A stretch of DNA of 60,000 bases, from NCBI GenBank assembly GCA_009760855.2, contig WPIO01000145.1:89001-149000 (forward strand). Reading direction: 5' to 3'. Position numbers and translations under genes: made by a program. Numbering within the stretch: position 1 is the first letter of the stretch; every line of letters begins with the position of its first letter. The DNA comes from Cristatella mucedo. Taxonomy: Eukaryota > Bryozoa > Phylactolaemata > Cristatellidae. This document shows, piece by piece, positions 12,330 to 24,093 of the stretch. The notes beneath the pieces were generated by a model, which did not search any database, had not been told where the DNA came from, and saw nothing but the letters and a program-made list of their open reading frames with translations.

Positions 12330-13325
12330 GAGTTGTCAAACCGTCGGAATCTGCTGCAGCAACTGAGAAACTGAACGCTTGCCTTGCCGATATTCGATCC
12401 TCTCTGAAAACTTCTTGAAACTAAATAACGATAAAACCGAACTGCTGCTCATAGGACACCCTAACCGTGTGGCTGCATTAAAAGGCTCTGCTCTTCTAAT
12501 AGACGATGCTGCTGTGCGACCACATGCTCGAAATTTAGGTGACGTTTTCGACAGCTGCCTCAATTTTAAAAGCTTCATTCAGACTACTGCTTCTACAGCT
12601 AGCCATCACGTCCGATCGTTATCAAAGATTAAGAGCTGTCTTCCACAGTGGCTTGCACAAAATTTAACTATCTCCTCGGTTCTGTCTCGGCTTGATAATT
12701 GTAATGCCCTTTTGGCTGGGCTACCAAAGAAAGCAACTAGGCCACTGCAGCTCATGATGAATGTGGCTGAAAGTCTAGTTTTCAAGTCCCAGAGGTTTGA
12801 GCACGTGTCTCCTTTGCTAAAGGAGCTAGGATGGATGTCGGTTGAGCAACGGATACAGAGCAAAGTTCTACGCTGACCCATAAGACCTGCCACGGCCTGG
12901 CTCCTTCGTACCTAGCTGAACTGCTGCACCAGTTTCAGCCTGTTCGCACCCTTATGTCTCGTGTGGACACAAAATTAGCGGTTCCGTTCCTTCGCTTAAA
13001 GGCCGTTGGCAACAGAAGCTTTAGCTGTGCAGGTCCTAGACTGTGGAGCTCGCTTCCACAATTCTTTTGCAACGACAACTACTCTCCTACTGCAGACTGC
13101 GGCTCATCCTTTTCAGCAGTCCTGAGCTGCTACTTCTATGCTACTCAACTGCTCTTCTGACTCTGCTATGCTTCTCACTTCTCTTTGTTACGTGAGACGA
13201 AGTTTGCTGGCTACCGAATGAGTACCGAACGTTTAGGCTGTGAATGCTATACAAAACTTTCCTGCGTAACACCCACATAGTCTTTATGATTTTGTGGAGC
13301 TGCAGACGGAGATACATTACATTAC
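12330..13325 (+). mobile_element. LINE-B copy, RT C-terminal region to 3' end
   Basis: A 165-codon frame (12379-12876) contains NDDKTELLLIGHP, the end of the reverse transcriptase palm/thumb typical of L2/CR1-like LINEs, then HHVRSLSKI, SRLDNCNALLAGLP and KATRPLQL. After one frameshift the homology continues to a GGAGATACATTACATTACATT 3' end. It is the best-preserved LINE-B copy in the window but lacks the endonuclease and most of the RT. Confidence 0.85.
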
Positions 13326-13369
13326 ATTGTCTATCATTAATCTCTCTGTGATCTGCCCATAATGTCGAC

Positions 13370-13930
13370 ATGCAATTCGACGACGACTCGTCAGTGAACG
13401 AACATATTGCCTCCACAGTCAAATCGGCCTACTTTCGGCTGGGGAATATCGCCCAAATCAGGCCCTGCTTAAGACAAGAGTGAGACAGCAAAATTAGTTC
13501 ATTAGATAGAGGCATCGCGAATAGAATACCTAAATTACCATTATTAAGGACTCCCTGAGTGAGCCCTTAATTGCCCGTAGCAAACATTCAAAATTTCGCT
13601 GCTCGTCTAACGGTATAGCTGCCACGTTAAACCAGTTCTGCTTGAGCTTCAACGGCTCCCTGTCGAACATCAAATCGGCTTCAGGAGTCTCTCTTTGTAT
13701 ATCAGAAGGGTCACTCGTTTGCAACAACCTTCCTATCAGACTTCCGTATGATTTCGCATCAGCCTCTCCTCGGCTCCCTATTGCCTCAGACTTCCCTGCA
13801 GTAAATTGAAATATTTCGGTGATCAGGCCTTCAGTTGGTATGTACCGAAAGTCACGAATAGGTCTCAGCCACTGTCACCAACAGCAATAACTGCGCAGAA
13901 TTTAAGTCTCGCCTACAGACGTGTGTGTTC
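13370..13930 (+). mobile_element. LINE-A-like fragment, ORF2 C-terminus
   Basis: The plus strand reads VNEHIASTVKSAYFRLGNI, matching the H.SSTVKS.YFRL block of the 48-kb LINE-A copy. Further on, LQRLPVEHQI.F..LSL and KLKYFGDQAFS match the downstream LHWLPV and LKSFGDRAFSSY blocks. Frames are broken. It sits directly behind the LINE-B copy. Confidence 0.65.
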
Positions 13931-14055
13931 CGCTCAGCTTTCCCCGTGACCCTGCGAACTTAGCCGTTAATCGTTCGTTATCAGCTCTGCATGCTTGCCT
14001 GTGTTCATTTCAGTGAACGTTACTAGCCAGGAATATTGCTAACCAGTCGCTCCGA

Positions 14056-14182
<127 letters not shown>

Positions 14183-14311
14183 AGCTTTTGCACACTGGTC
14201 TATGATGCTATGTCCTATATGTGATACTCAGATGGTTTTGAATGTTTGTCCAAGTGTGATAGCTTGGATATCCTTAATCCTTGGTTACTGCCTCTCATGC
14301 AGCAAGTTGTA

Positions 14312-14372
14312 GGGGGGGTGCCCCCCCCCCCGGAAAAGATTGAGTTCTCTTAGGGCATTATACAAACGACCT
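14312..14372 (+). repeat. G7/C11 hairpin followed by a LINE-A/SINE tail remnant
   Basis: Seven Gs (14312-14318), TG, then eleven Cs (14321-14331) can fold as a GC-only hairpin. AAAGATTGAGTTCTCTTAGGGC follows, resembling the LINE-A 3' hairpin tail. Confidence 0.6.
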
Positions 14373-14375
14373 ACA

Positions 14376-15538
14376 TCTACTACGGTGGCTCACATACCAT
14401 TCTATTGTCCCGACAGTGATGTGGAGTTGTGCTCACTTAAGATGACAAATTCCTGAATACTTCATTCATTTCATATAGGCTGCTACCGGAAGCAATTCTT
14501 ATACAAACCTGTCGTCTTGTAGACGATAAAAAGTTAGTTTAGCTTGTCACTAATAGCTCAAACCTAATTACCGTTTTACGCGGCAGATTCAAAGTAGCAT
14601 ACTGCGTGACCAAAACTAAGTCTTAAAATCTTACACCCTATGCATTCACGTATGTATGCCCGGCTGTACTTACGAACATGCATCAACATCAAAAGCACCA
14701 TTCAAAGTCACAATTGTATTACAGTCGTCCCTCGTTTATCGTTGTTAGTCCGTTCCAGACTCTACCGCGATAAGTGAATTTCTGTGCAGTAGGATTGTAT
14801 TTATAAATCGAACATTTTCGTAGTTCGAGCTTTGAAAACCTATTCGCGACCCTCTAAATATGGTTTTAGCACCATTTGAGCCCTCTGGATATGAAATAAC
14901 ACCATAACAGTCACAATTGCATTGAAATTTACAAATACATCAGTCAGAATGAGAGAAACCAGGACGTATTAGACGTTAAAAATATCATTATTATTACCGT
15001 ACATTTTAATTACACGAACACATAAAAGTCTTACAGTAGGATAGTAAAACAGTGAACAGCACGCTCCGATTGGCTTGGTTTCACCACACCATTCTTTTGG
15101 AAAAAAGTTCTTGCCCACACACAATGAGTGGTAGAGTGGACACACCTGGCGTTGAAGGGTATGAGGGAGGTGCTCGAATACACAGACCTACGTACATACC
15201 TAATACGTACATTAGTTTAATTTTTTATTGTATACAGGGAAATATAATTGACTCGGACAACTAAGAGCTCGCTGTACCATTTTCACCTTCTCGATCAACT
15301 CTTTAATGACTATGGGTGTACAGTATTTGAAAAACCTCGATAGAATAAAGCCGGGAAACTCGGAGCGGGAATCGGCGAGGGACTAGACTCCATACCGTTC
15401 TGTCTCTCAATGCTCCAGTGTCCGAACGTGTATTCGAACGAAAAATGAACGCTCTGAGCTTTGCATTTGCTTCAATGTTGTATTGTCCATCTAAGTAGCA
15501 CCCGATGAGAAGAGGAACCATGGCTGACACGGTAATGC
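14376..15538. other. PGM2 intron 14, unassigned part
   Basis: No coding or repeat family recognised. 14720-14840 has an AT-rich, worn character. Its start, CAGTCGTCCCTCGTTTATCG, resembles the end of a worn mobile element that I cannot name. Confidence 0.3.
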
Positions 15539-15572
<34 letters not shown>

Positions 15573-15599
15573 CATATATATACATATATATATACATAT

Positions 15600-15639
<40 letters not shown>
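15539..15639. repeat. (TA)n/(TACA)n microsatellite, about 100 bp
   Basis: TA dinucleotides with interspersed TACATA units. Frames reading YIYIYI across it are artefacts. Confidence 0.97.
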
Positions 15640-15642
<3 letters not shown>

Positions 15643-15715
15643 ACGATAGCTACAGTCTACCGGCTCTTCAACTTACCTTTCTTGTCTTTGCTTCTGTCTC
15701 AGCTCCTATATAACC

Positions 15716-15890
15716 ACACTTGCATGCTGGCCCTGTGCATGTAACTCCTGTAACCGTGTTATTCATGCTTTTTATCAAGAATGGTACCACTCACCACTCG
15801 ATCACGTTTCCTTTGCAGCAAATGTAAAGCGCCTAGAGAGAAATTGCGTTCTCTGAGGGCGCTTTGTCAAGTGTATTATTATTATTATTA
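15716..15890 (+). mobile_element. LINE-A 3' tail
   Basis: The stretch matches other LINE-A 3' ends: TGCATGCTGGCCCTGTGCATG, then GCAAATGTAAAGCGCCTAG, the AGAG...CTCT arm, GAGGGCGCTTT and a (TTA)n end. Only the 3' non-coding end is present. Confidence 0.85.
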
Positions 15891-16513
15891 CATATTCAAT
15901 TTGAATTTAGCTCAGTTTTATGAATGAGATGCTGCGAATCCCGAATTAAGCTCCTTCGCTACAAACGCGGCGATCGTAAAGGTAACATGGTCCTCACCGA
16001 TTCGTGACAGACCTTCGAGCTGGTAGCGATATATGCAATTATGCCAACGGCAGCAATGAGCACGACAGCAATAGGAAGCACACATATAGCTTATGTCCTC
16101 CCCATAGAAGCGAACCGTCGAAAGCAGCAAACATATGTACCACACAAGCAAAAGAGTACAGCTCGCTCGCTGGAAGCCCAAAGCACGAACACCTTCAAAG
16201 TTCGAAGCAAGCTTGACTATCTGGCTCGAAGCTCAGAGTATAAGTGTACAGCTGTACTTCGGACGTTCGATAGTACTATAATTGACAACGACTTATCCGG
16301 TTCCCATACACTATTATCCTTCAGGAACAGCATATTATCTCCAAGCATGTCATTCTGGCTAATATGATGAATCAAAGTTGTATAGCAACATATCCATCTG
16401 GTAGCCTCACTCTGACCAAATGAACGAGTCCACGTATAGTTGGTGCTGCCTGTTCCCAGTAGCATACTAAGAACAGGATGAACTCAGACATACTGCCAAA
16501 AACATGGGCATAC
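15891..16513. other. PGM2 intron 14, exon-proximal part, unassigned
   Basis: Open frames of 70-108 codons occur on both strands (for example 16041-16367), but they overlap each other and carry no recognisable domain. Confidence 0.3.
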
Positions 16514-16619
16514 CTGCTTTGGCTGTCCGTTAAAATTCCTTAATCTTTCAAATATCTTCTTTATGGTTGGCTGAGAGTAGCATATCCAATAAGAATTATT
16601 TGACACATGGCAGCCATAC
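16514..16619 (-). CDS. PGM2: PGM2 exon 14
   Basis: This 106-bp exon (acceptor CTCTTAG, donor GTATGC) encodes YGCHVSNNSYWICYSQ then PTIKKIFERLRNFNG. It matches YGYHITKASYFICHDQETIKKLFENLRNYDG of human PGM2. The exon is short, contains no internal Met and lies inside repeat-rich DNA, so a gene finder could miss it. Confidence 0.94.
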
Positions 16620-17036
16620 CTAAGAGTAATAACAGTGCGCAGATGGGCATAGCATAAACAGGTAAGCCAACTGCATAGCCCTACAAAAAGTCTATAGCGT
16701 CACAGCCAAATCCATCTAAATCGATTAAACGAGAAACTTAAAACTAGTAGTGTGTAGTCGGCAGGATGGTATAGTTTCACTAGGCATCCGATCTTTCTTT
16801 CTTCGAAGTCAGATAACAGGACAGCAGTAAAACACTAGCTGGTCTCGTGCCCCAGTGATTTTCAGGGACCTGCTTAAGAAATGGCGATAGATCAGCCCTG
16901 AATTAGTGACAGCTGGTGATTTTTTCAATTTCAATTTTCAATTCAAATTCAATTTCAAAACAATGTCCTTTAGCTACTGAGGTGGACGTTGACCATTTTG
17001 GTCTATTAGCTTGTATGGTAGGTCAAAGCAGCCTAG

Positions 17037-17165
17037 TTGGTTTGGCCCTGTGGTAAAGGCGCTCGCCCAGACCGAGGTCTGGCCGAGGTAGTAGGCTCGA
17101 GCCCCGTGGCATATGTGAAGCGCCTGAATAGAGATTCGGTTATCTTAGGGCGCTTTACAAATGAA
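17037..17165 (+). mobile_element. SINE1 copy: tRNA-like head with LINE-A-type tail
   Basis: The head GGTTTGGCCCTGTGGTAAAGG resembles a tRNA A-box region, and GTAGGCTCGAGCCCC resembles a B box. The tail, GTGAAGCGCCTGA then AGAGATTCGG then TAGGGCGCTTTAC, is the same hairpin as the LINE-A 3' end. Related copies lie near 26.6, 46.3, 49.6 and 51.4 kb. Confidence 0.8.
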
Positions 17166-18280
17166 TTATATTTGCTGTTGCTTCGACTGCCAGTTTCAAG
17201 TCTTAGAGAGCACCACGTTTATTTTAAGCCAGACAAGCAGACGGTATGTTCATCATGCACATGCTCGGACGCATGCAGATCAGCTTAGATTCTCCAAAAG
17301 AATATTTGTGGAGCATCAAGTAGAGCCCCGGGTTCCGAGCTCGGCATTCGTCAGGGAGAGTACGGCCAGCTGGGGCCATCGTCAGCAAGACACACACGTG
17401 CACGTCCACCAGCACTAAGGACGGTTCAAGTCGATGCTATCCACATCCAGCATCTACGACCCGAGCAGGCGTCAGAGCACCATCCCAGCTACGAGCGCTT
17501 GCTTCTGCTACAGCACAAGTCAATCTTGGATGCCTGTCTCTTCAGTCTAGGACTCAAACGGACTGTACTACGATGGTTTTGGTACTGTCCTAAGTGGCCT
17601 AATTCATAGTTTAGCTAAAACCCTACCTGATCCCCAGCTGATCTGTCCGTCCGAGTAAATTGCCTCTTTGTGTGCCACTGGGTCATACAACCTACATGCT
17701 TTGACCAAGCGACCAATTTCATGCCTTATTAGTATAAGTAAAATGCCTAGTAAGAGATTTGGTTCTCTTGAGTGCTATACACATTTTTAAAGTATTCAAT
17801 TTTTTGCAAATGCATGCTGCTACCATGCGTGTTATAATTATACTACTGACAGGCTTGCTTTCCAACTTAGGTCAAGTGCCTAAGAAATGAGTTAGTACCC
17901 TTGGGTCACTATGAAAATGACTTATCATTATTATCGATTGTATTACCGGTGCGTGCAGCCATCCACTTTGCTCAGATAGACCGAGTGAGACAAGACGAAG
18001 CAGCAAGTCTAAATTTCTACCAGATATTTGAATTGACAGAATAGACTTTTGGACAAATAAAGCACTCCCATAGCATGGTACATCTTAATAAATAATAAAA
18101 ATGCTAATACTATAATTGAATAACACCCTAAGAGACTCACTTAACACCTATTTGACATATTTCGTACAGAAAGCATGTCAACAAGATTAGTGACAGCATA
18201 ATTAAGCACACCAAGAACTATGCACAGGGACCAAGCAAAATTAGTGAGGAAAAGAAGCGCTTTTAGCATATCTTTAAATG
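17166..18280. other. PGM2 intron 13, unassigned with worn LINE-A tails
   Basis: Mostly unassigned. At 17735-17790 (AAAATGCCTAGTAAGAGATT then GGTTCTCTTGAGTGCTATAC) and 17860-17940 two degenerate LINE-A-type 3' tails can be made out. Confidence 0.4.
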
Positions 18281-18289
18281 TCAAGTGTG

Positions 18290-18690
18290 GGTGTCGTGAC
18301 GTCAGTAGAAAAGTAGTAATTACGAGTGTTTGGGAGCATACAAATTAAAGGGATGCTCTCCGAAGGATTTGAGGAGGTTGGTTCGAGGCACTTGTGACTT
18401 GAGTCAGAAGGGGAACTGGTACAATGACAAGCCAGATTGGGGAGTAGTCCTAAGTGCTAGGCTAGAGCAAGAGAATAGAGGGACTTAATATGCAAATACA
18501 ATACATACGAGACATGACCTTGAGCACTGCTCGATGGGAAGTCAGAGCCGGTCTGTGAGTAGTGTGGTGATGAAACAGCTGCAACAGTCACGAGAGACAA
18601 GCCTGGCAGCAAGGTTTTGCACCAACTGTAAGTACCTGATTGCACTGGCCGATAGACCTTCAAGCAGTGCATTCTAGAAGTCAAGAAGGG
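18290..18690 (-). mobile_element. LINE-A fragment, ORF2 C-terminus and 3' part
   Basis: The minus strand matches the 22.0-kb and 48.8-kb copies: a block like YSWCKTLLPGLSLV (the Q/CAITLLQLVQNSEARLV block of the relatives) and the GDRAF..YAPKA block read from about 18370. Frames are broken. Confidence 0.6.
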
Positions 18691-18829
18691 ATGTCACAAA
18701 TGCATCAATTAATTTGGATGTAACTAACTATTTGGACGTACTAACCTAACTAATCAGGCCCAAATTTTGAAATGTCATGTAGCTAAAAGGAGGCAGACTT
18801 GGCTGTTAAAGTAATGTGGTCGCCTAGAG

Positions 18830-19390
18830 AATCCCAGGGACCCACTAAATGCTGCGATCAATAGGTGTGTTTTAGTTTCTTTTTAAATGTGATTAAGTCA
18901 GGAGATGTCGTGACGCAAGTCGGGAGTGAGTTCCAGGCTTTGGGAGCATACGAACTAAAGGCACGGTCTCCAAAGAATTTCAGATTTGTACGAGATATAG
19001 GTAGACAGTTAGTTTCCGAAAAGCGGGTGGTACGACGCTTAGGCCTTTTTCGGGAGTAGATCTGACAGGTGTGCTTGAGCTAAAGAATGAAGGGACCTAA
19101 AAGTATGTGACAAAACCTTAAAAGATTGCGACTAGAGATTGAGAAAGGAAAGTTGGAAGCATAAATCGTTAAAAGAATGTGAACAAGCACAGAGCCTGGG
19201 GTACCACATCCTTAACTGAATTCTCGAATGATCGGTGCCCAAAGATATAAATGCTCTCTGGTCCTTCATTGAGATAGGATATAAACCATTGCAGTGCCGC
19301 GCCAGAGATGCCCAGGCAAGATGAGAGGCTTTTGAAAAAAAAACTTGGCGATCAATACTATCAAAACATAAAACCGAAAACAAGCAGAGA
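18830..19390 (-). mobile_element. LINE-A 3' part, second copy
   Basis: On the minus strand, the CCTGGAACTC then CTCCCGACTTGCGTCACGAC region, then ACCTATTGATCGCAGCATTTA and GTGGGTCCC, match the LINE-A 3' block in 25.6-25.8 kb and 47.7-47.8 kb. The part above 19080 corresponds to more upstream ORF2. It lies next to the 18.3-kb copy in the same orientation. Confidence 0.7.
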
Positions 19391-19429
19391 GACTTAACCT
19401 AAGTCAGCATTAATAAGGCCATTCTCGCC

Positions 19430-22260
19430 TATCAACACAAAGCTCTACCAACGTTCTCATATCCGTTACTGAATTCTCTTCCTACGCCGGCGGCAGTTCA
19501 AGACTCGCCGGCTGCATTTAACTTGCTCATTAGTTATGATCGTGCTTACCTATTACCATTTCGTTATCGTTGTTCAAATGCACCCCTGGATGCTATTTTC
19601 GTTGCCAAGGTCAGTGAATCATACATTAACCAGAGAAAAGTACCCTAAAGTAGCCGACGAGGGAGCCGACGAAGAGGCCGCGAGCTGAGAAAACGTTCAC
19701 ATTGCGCTGTGAAACTCTATGACAGTGTGGTCATCAGGCCCAAGGTACAACTCCGGCGGCCCAACTTAATTGTCTTCAGAATATTCATAAGCGACCATGT
19801 TTCTGAAAAAGACCCCGACCTGTTTGCCTTGACCGAAACGTGGCTAAAATAAGTTAGTGCCCGACTATATACAGCGTCAGCCTAACAGGCTTCTCCTTTT
19901 TCACACCCCTAGATATATCAAAACAGGGTCAACATTATCACATGATCATCCTTCAATTTCAAGCCTTTTGCATTCATCTCAAAGCAGTCTTTCGAGTATG
20001 TTGTTCTAAGTTCACCTGACAAGCTAGCCAAAAAGGCAGTAGTCTATCGTCCCCAAGTTACCAAGTCCTAATTTATTTCAGATTTCTCTGATCTCATTTC
20101 GATTCTGTGTGCACGAAATCCATTTTTCCTCATTATATGCGATTTCGAAATGCATTTTGATAGCTTATCTGACGCCTTCAGCACCAAATTTTGTGCTCTG
20201 ACTGACTCATTGTTTCTTGTGCCTAGCTATACTCACATCATGGGTCACACACTCGACAAAATGTTCTCCTACAACTGAATGATATTATCACCTATTACTA
20301 TCAAACTCTGGTTATCTGACTACATGCCGATCTCATTAAGTCTACAATGTGCGTGACCTCCTCCGAATATGAAGTCACCTGAGAATCATAAAACCACAAA
20401 ACCCCGACATCGATGTTTTCCCTTCGAGAATACCTGATTCGGCTCTGCTGCTCGATCCCCCTTCCGACCTGTCACCCTTGGTAGATTGCTTCAACACGAT
20501 CCTAGCTAACATGCTCAACGAGTTTACACCCCTTACTAAGGGCACTCTGTGCCCTCGTCCAGACGGCCTATGGTTTACCACAGACATTAAACTAGCTATA
20601 TCTACTAAGCACAAGCTTGAAAAAGGATACAAAAGATCATAACTGACTGTCAGTCGACTGACGTCGAAAATCAATCACCTCCTCAACCGCTCTCAGCTTA
20701 GCTCCTTACCAAATGATCCCTGTGGTGATCTAGCTGATCATTTTTCTAGCTTCTTTGTCGAGAAGATAGACCAGACCAGGGAGTCTATCCCTAAGATGGC
20801 AGCATCTCCCGTGGAATCATGTCCCTCAATTCCGAGCAGTACCTTAATGTCTACATTCAAGAAGACCACTAGTGACCTCATCCTGAAGTTCATATCCCAA
20901 TCAAAGACGGCAACCAGTCGTCTAGATCCAATTGCCACAGTCCTGCTTCTATGATGCCATAGATCTGCTACTGCCATGTATCATTCAATAGAAGTTATTG
21001 GCTTTAGCATCATGTTCCAACACCTTTCAGAAAGGCTGTAGTCAGGCCGCTACTCAAGAAAGCAACACTACACCAAGATAACTGGAGCAACTTCTGCCCA
21101 AATTCCTTTCTACCGTTCCCAATATAGATCACTTGAAAGACTGCTGGAAAGAGTTGCAGACCAGCTGAACTCATATATTAAAACTTCAAATCTTGCCAGT
21201 AAGTGTCAGTCTGGCTTTAGAGCTAACCACTAAATAGAGTCAGCATTGCTTCGAGTGCATAACAACCTACTTAAGAATGCAGACTTAGGTAGAGTATCTC
21301 TGCTTGTTTTGCTCGATCTTTCGGCTGCTTTTGATGCTATCGATTACCAAGTCCTTCTTGAGAGCACCCCTCTTCTTACCTGGGCACCACTGGTTAGTAC
21401 CAGTAATTGTAATTGTAATTGTAATTGTAATTTACACTGTAATTGCTAAAGTCCTGAGAGGCTTGATCCAGCTCTTTTTAAGGTATCTTCTCTCTCTTTC
21501 TCTCTCTCTCGTCGATGTGATTACCAGGCACAGTCTGGGCTTTCATTTCTATGCAATCTATGAAAATGGCATTCAATTGTACCTTTGCTTTGATCCCTTC
21601 CAGCCCTCCAGCATGTCAAATTCTCTTAACTCCCTGTCTGAATGTATTGATGATATCCCAACATGATGGCAGCAAAACTTTCTTAGATTGAATGACGATA
21701 AAACCAATCTAATAGTTGTGGGCAAACCAAATGTGACTCACAAATTGAAAAACCTCACACTCAAAATCGGCTCTGAAAGCCTATCTCCTGCTGAATCTGC
21801 ACGAAATGTAGGTGTCCTGTTTCAAGGTGACCTTTCATTACATGTCCACATCAGCTCCGCAGCCCAGTCTGCCTACTTCCGGCTATATAGCATTGCTAAA
21901 ATTCAGGCTTGTTTAGCAGACTACCATGCCACATCTAAATTGGTCGATACAGTTGTGACATTTAGTCTCGACTAGTGTAACTCACCGCTTTCTGATCTAT
22001 CAGCCTGTGCAATCACGCTCTTGCAGCTGGTGCAAAACTCCGAAGCTAGGCTTGTCTATCGTGAGGGGCACACGTGCCACATCACACCACTTCTTGCCGA
22101 CCTGCACTGGCTCCCCAGTCCAGCAACACATTGACTTCAAGGTTTCGTCACTCACTTTTAGGGTCCCTTCATTCTTTAGCTCAACTTACTTATCAGATCT
22201 ACTCCCTCATCGTAGCACCGACTTTTCCGAATCCAACTTTTGCCGAAATGACTATTGAAT
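19430..22260 (+). mobile_element. LINE-A, longest copy (endonuclease plus RT, inactivated)
   Basis: This about 2.8-kb L2/CR1-like element reads in broken frames on the plus strand. In order: the linker and HVSEKDPDLFALTETWLK with the endonuclease (19780-20250), a linker with SLPNDPCGDLADHFSSFF (20700-20760), the RT start with KCQSGFRANH (21205-21230), the LLDLSAAFDAIDY catalytic block (21309-21347), MNDDKTNLIVVGKP (21688 on), and the C-terminus SAYFRL (21870) through LLADLHWLP (22100). Many stops and a deletion around 21370-21480, replaced by GTAATT repeats, show it is dead. The usual 3' tail is missing. Confidence 0.85.
21403..21445. repeat. (GTAATT)n hexanucleotide repeat inside the LINE
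   Basis: About six GTAATT-type units sit where the RT YxDD region of the LINE should be. The array accompanies the deletion of that part of the element. Confidence 0.85.
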
Positions 22261-23298
22261 CCACTAGTATGTGAAAGAACGAAGGCAATGCCGAAGGTAC
22301 ATGCAACCTAGACGATAAAAATACGAGAAAGAGTCCAAGCTCATCGGCGAGCAAGCTCAGCAGTACGGGATCTAGGATGCGATGAACTCTACAGGATCTA
22401 ACAACCTGTAGCTCTAGACACCGCATTTAGGGTATTGGCTTAAAGAGGTGCTCAGACTTTTGGTTTGCTAATGTGATCTCAAGACATGCATTGCTTCTCA
22501 CAATTTGCAATCGGTGGGCCAATTCGTCTGAATTCAGCATGCAGATTCCAGGATGATGGAACAATGAATCTTCAGTTCTCTCTTTATGGCCCCACATGCC
22601 AAGGTGACCAATCAATTGTCAGTTATAAGCATGATAACATTAGGGGGCTGAGCTGCAGTAATCTCAACTGCCAAGGACTAGCCAGCAGGTTAGCTCACCA
22701 GTATTACAGGGACCATTTCCATATTGCAGCTATGTTCAATATCACCAGTTAATTAACCAGATAGTTTTTTGAAAAAAAATTTCTTGCAGCTCTGGAAATT
22801 GTCCACAATAGCAGCAACGTGCCCTCGTTGTCTAAATTATCACAAATGTGCAGCATAGCATAAACTTAGCCTCCACTACTTTATTGAGTTATAGAGACAG
22901 GTATATACAAGATTGAGATCGCATCCACACAATCAATGCCAGACAATAACGAGGTAATGCCAAACACGGATTAACAACTGTGAGACAAAAGCCCAGAGGA
23001 AAGCAAATACCTACAAGTTCGAAGGCATATCCTTCTAAACCGGAAAAGTAGACAGCTGTCCAAGCACTTTCGTTCTTTAGAATAAATACCTACCTCCGGC
23101 GTAATGTTGCAACAATCTGAACAAGAGTCAACAAGACACACTGACTGACAGTTCCTAATGGAGATCCCGATATTTATATCGTAGCATATTTATCAAGTTT
23201 TAGTTACCTTTGACAGAAAGTTGCATAGGCTACTAGACTAGGCAATCAAAAAGATATCCACGTATTAACAAAATTAGCTTGCACATACATTCAGGGAT
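22261..23298. other. PGM2 intron 13, unassigned
   Basis: No coding or repeat family recognised. The 22486-22752 plus-strand frame is open but has no identifiable domain. Confidence 0.3.
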
Positions 23299-23830
23299 GT
23301 AATAATAATAAAGCACTCGATAAAGCGCCCTCAGAGAATTCAATATCTCTCTAGGCGCTTTACATTTGCAGCAAAGGGAAATGCAATTGAATGGCGAGTA
23401 ATATCATGCTTGATAAACAAACAAATGAATAACATGGTTAGGAGTGACATGCACAGGGTCAGCATGCAAATGTGGTTAGTGGCAGCATGCACAGTGTCAG
23501 CACGCATAAGCACATGAAGGACGAATCACAGGGACCCACTAAATGCTGTCCTAAATAGGTGTTTTTAAGTTCTTTTTTAATGTGGTATGGTCAAGGGATG
23601 TTCTGATGCAGGTCGGGAGGGAGTTCCATGCTTTGGGAGCACACAGATTTGGGAGCACACAGATTCCATGATTTGGGTGAACACAGATGACAAAACGACC
23701 TATATTTCGTGATTTCGTTAAGACAGAAGGAACAAGAATGGTGCAACCAATCAGAAGCACATGAGAAAACATGGCACTCAGGGAATTGGAAGCAGATGAG
23801 GCATACAGCATGTACATATATAAGCATCAC
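23299..23830 (-). mobile_element. LINE-A 3' end, minus strand
   Basis: Read on the minus strand, it ends in (TTATTA) next to GCGCTTTATCGAGTGC and contains the AAAGCGCCTAGAGAGATAT hairpin arm, TGCATGTCACTCCTAACCATG, and the GGACAGCATTTAGTGGGTCCC block. The coding end is scrambled by a local duplication (about 23630-23690). Confidence 0.8.
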
Positions 23831-23963
23831 AGCACACATGGAACGGCAGCCGACAACCATGTCGAAACGGTTGCATATTAATTGAGATATAATCAACGAT
23901 AGGACTATAAAGCATTCTAATGTACAACAGGCCAATGCCTGCCCAATACAGGCAGTTGCCTAC

Positions 23964-24093
23964 CGCTGGTACAGCAGATCCAGCTGGTCCTGCAGCTGTA
24001 GGCCATCTTGGTGCAAGTATGCTGCCATCTCAGCAGCCGTCCCCATGGCTGAGATACCATCTTTATCTAAGGGTGTCGTGCTGACCATGAAAC
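23964..24093 (-). CDS. PGM2: PGM2 exon 13
   Basis: This 130-bp exon (acceptor CCTTCAG, donor GTAGGC) encodes (G)FMVSTTPLDKDGISAMG then TAAEMAAYLHQ. It matches the human segment LDKDGVSAAVISAELASFL. It begins in phase 1, ends in phase 2, and continues the third mutase domain. Confidence 0.94.
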
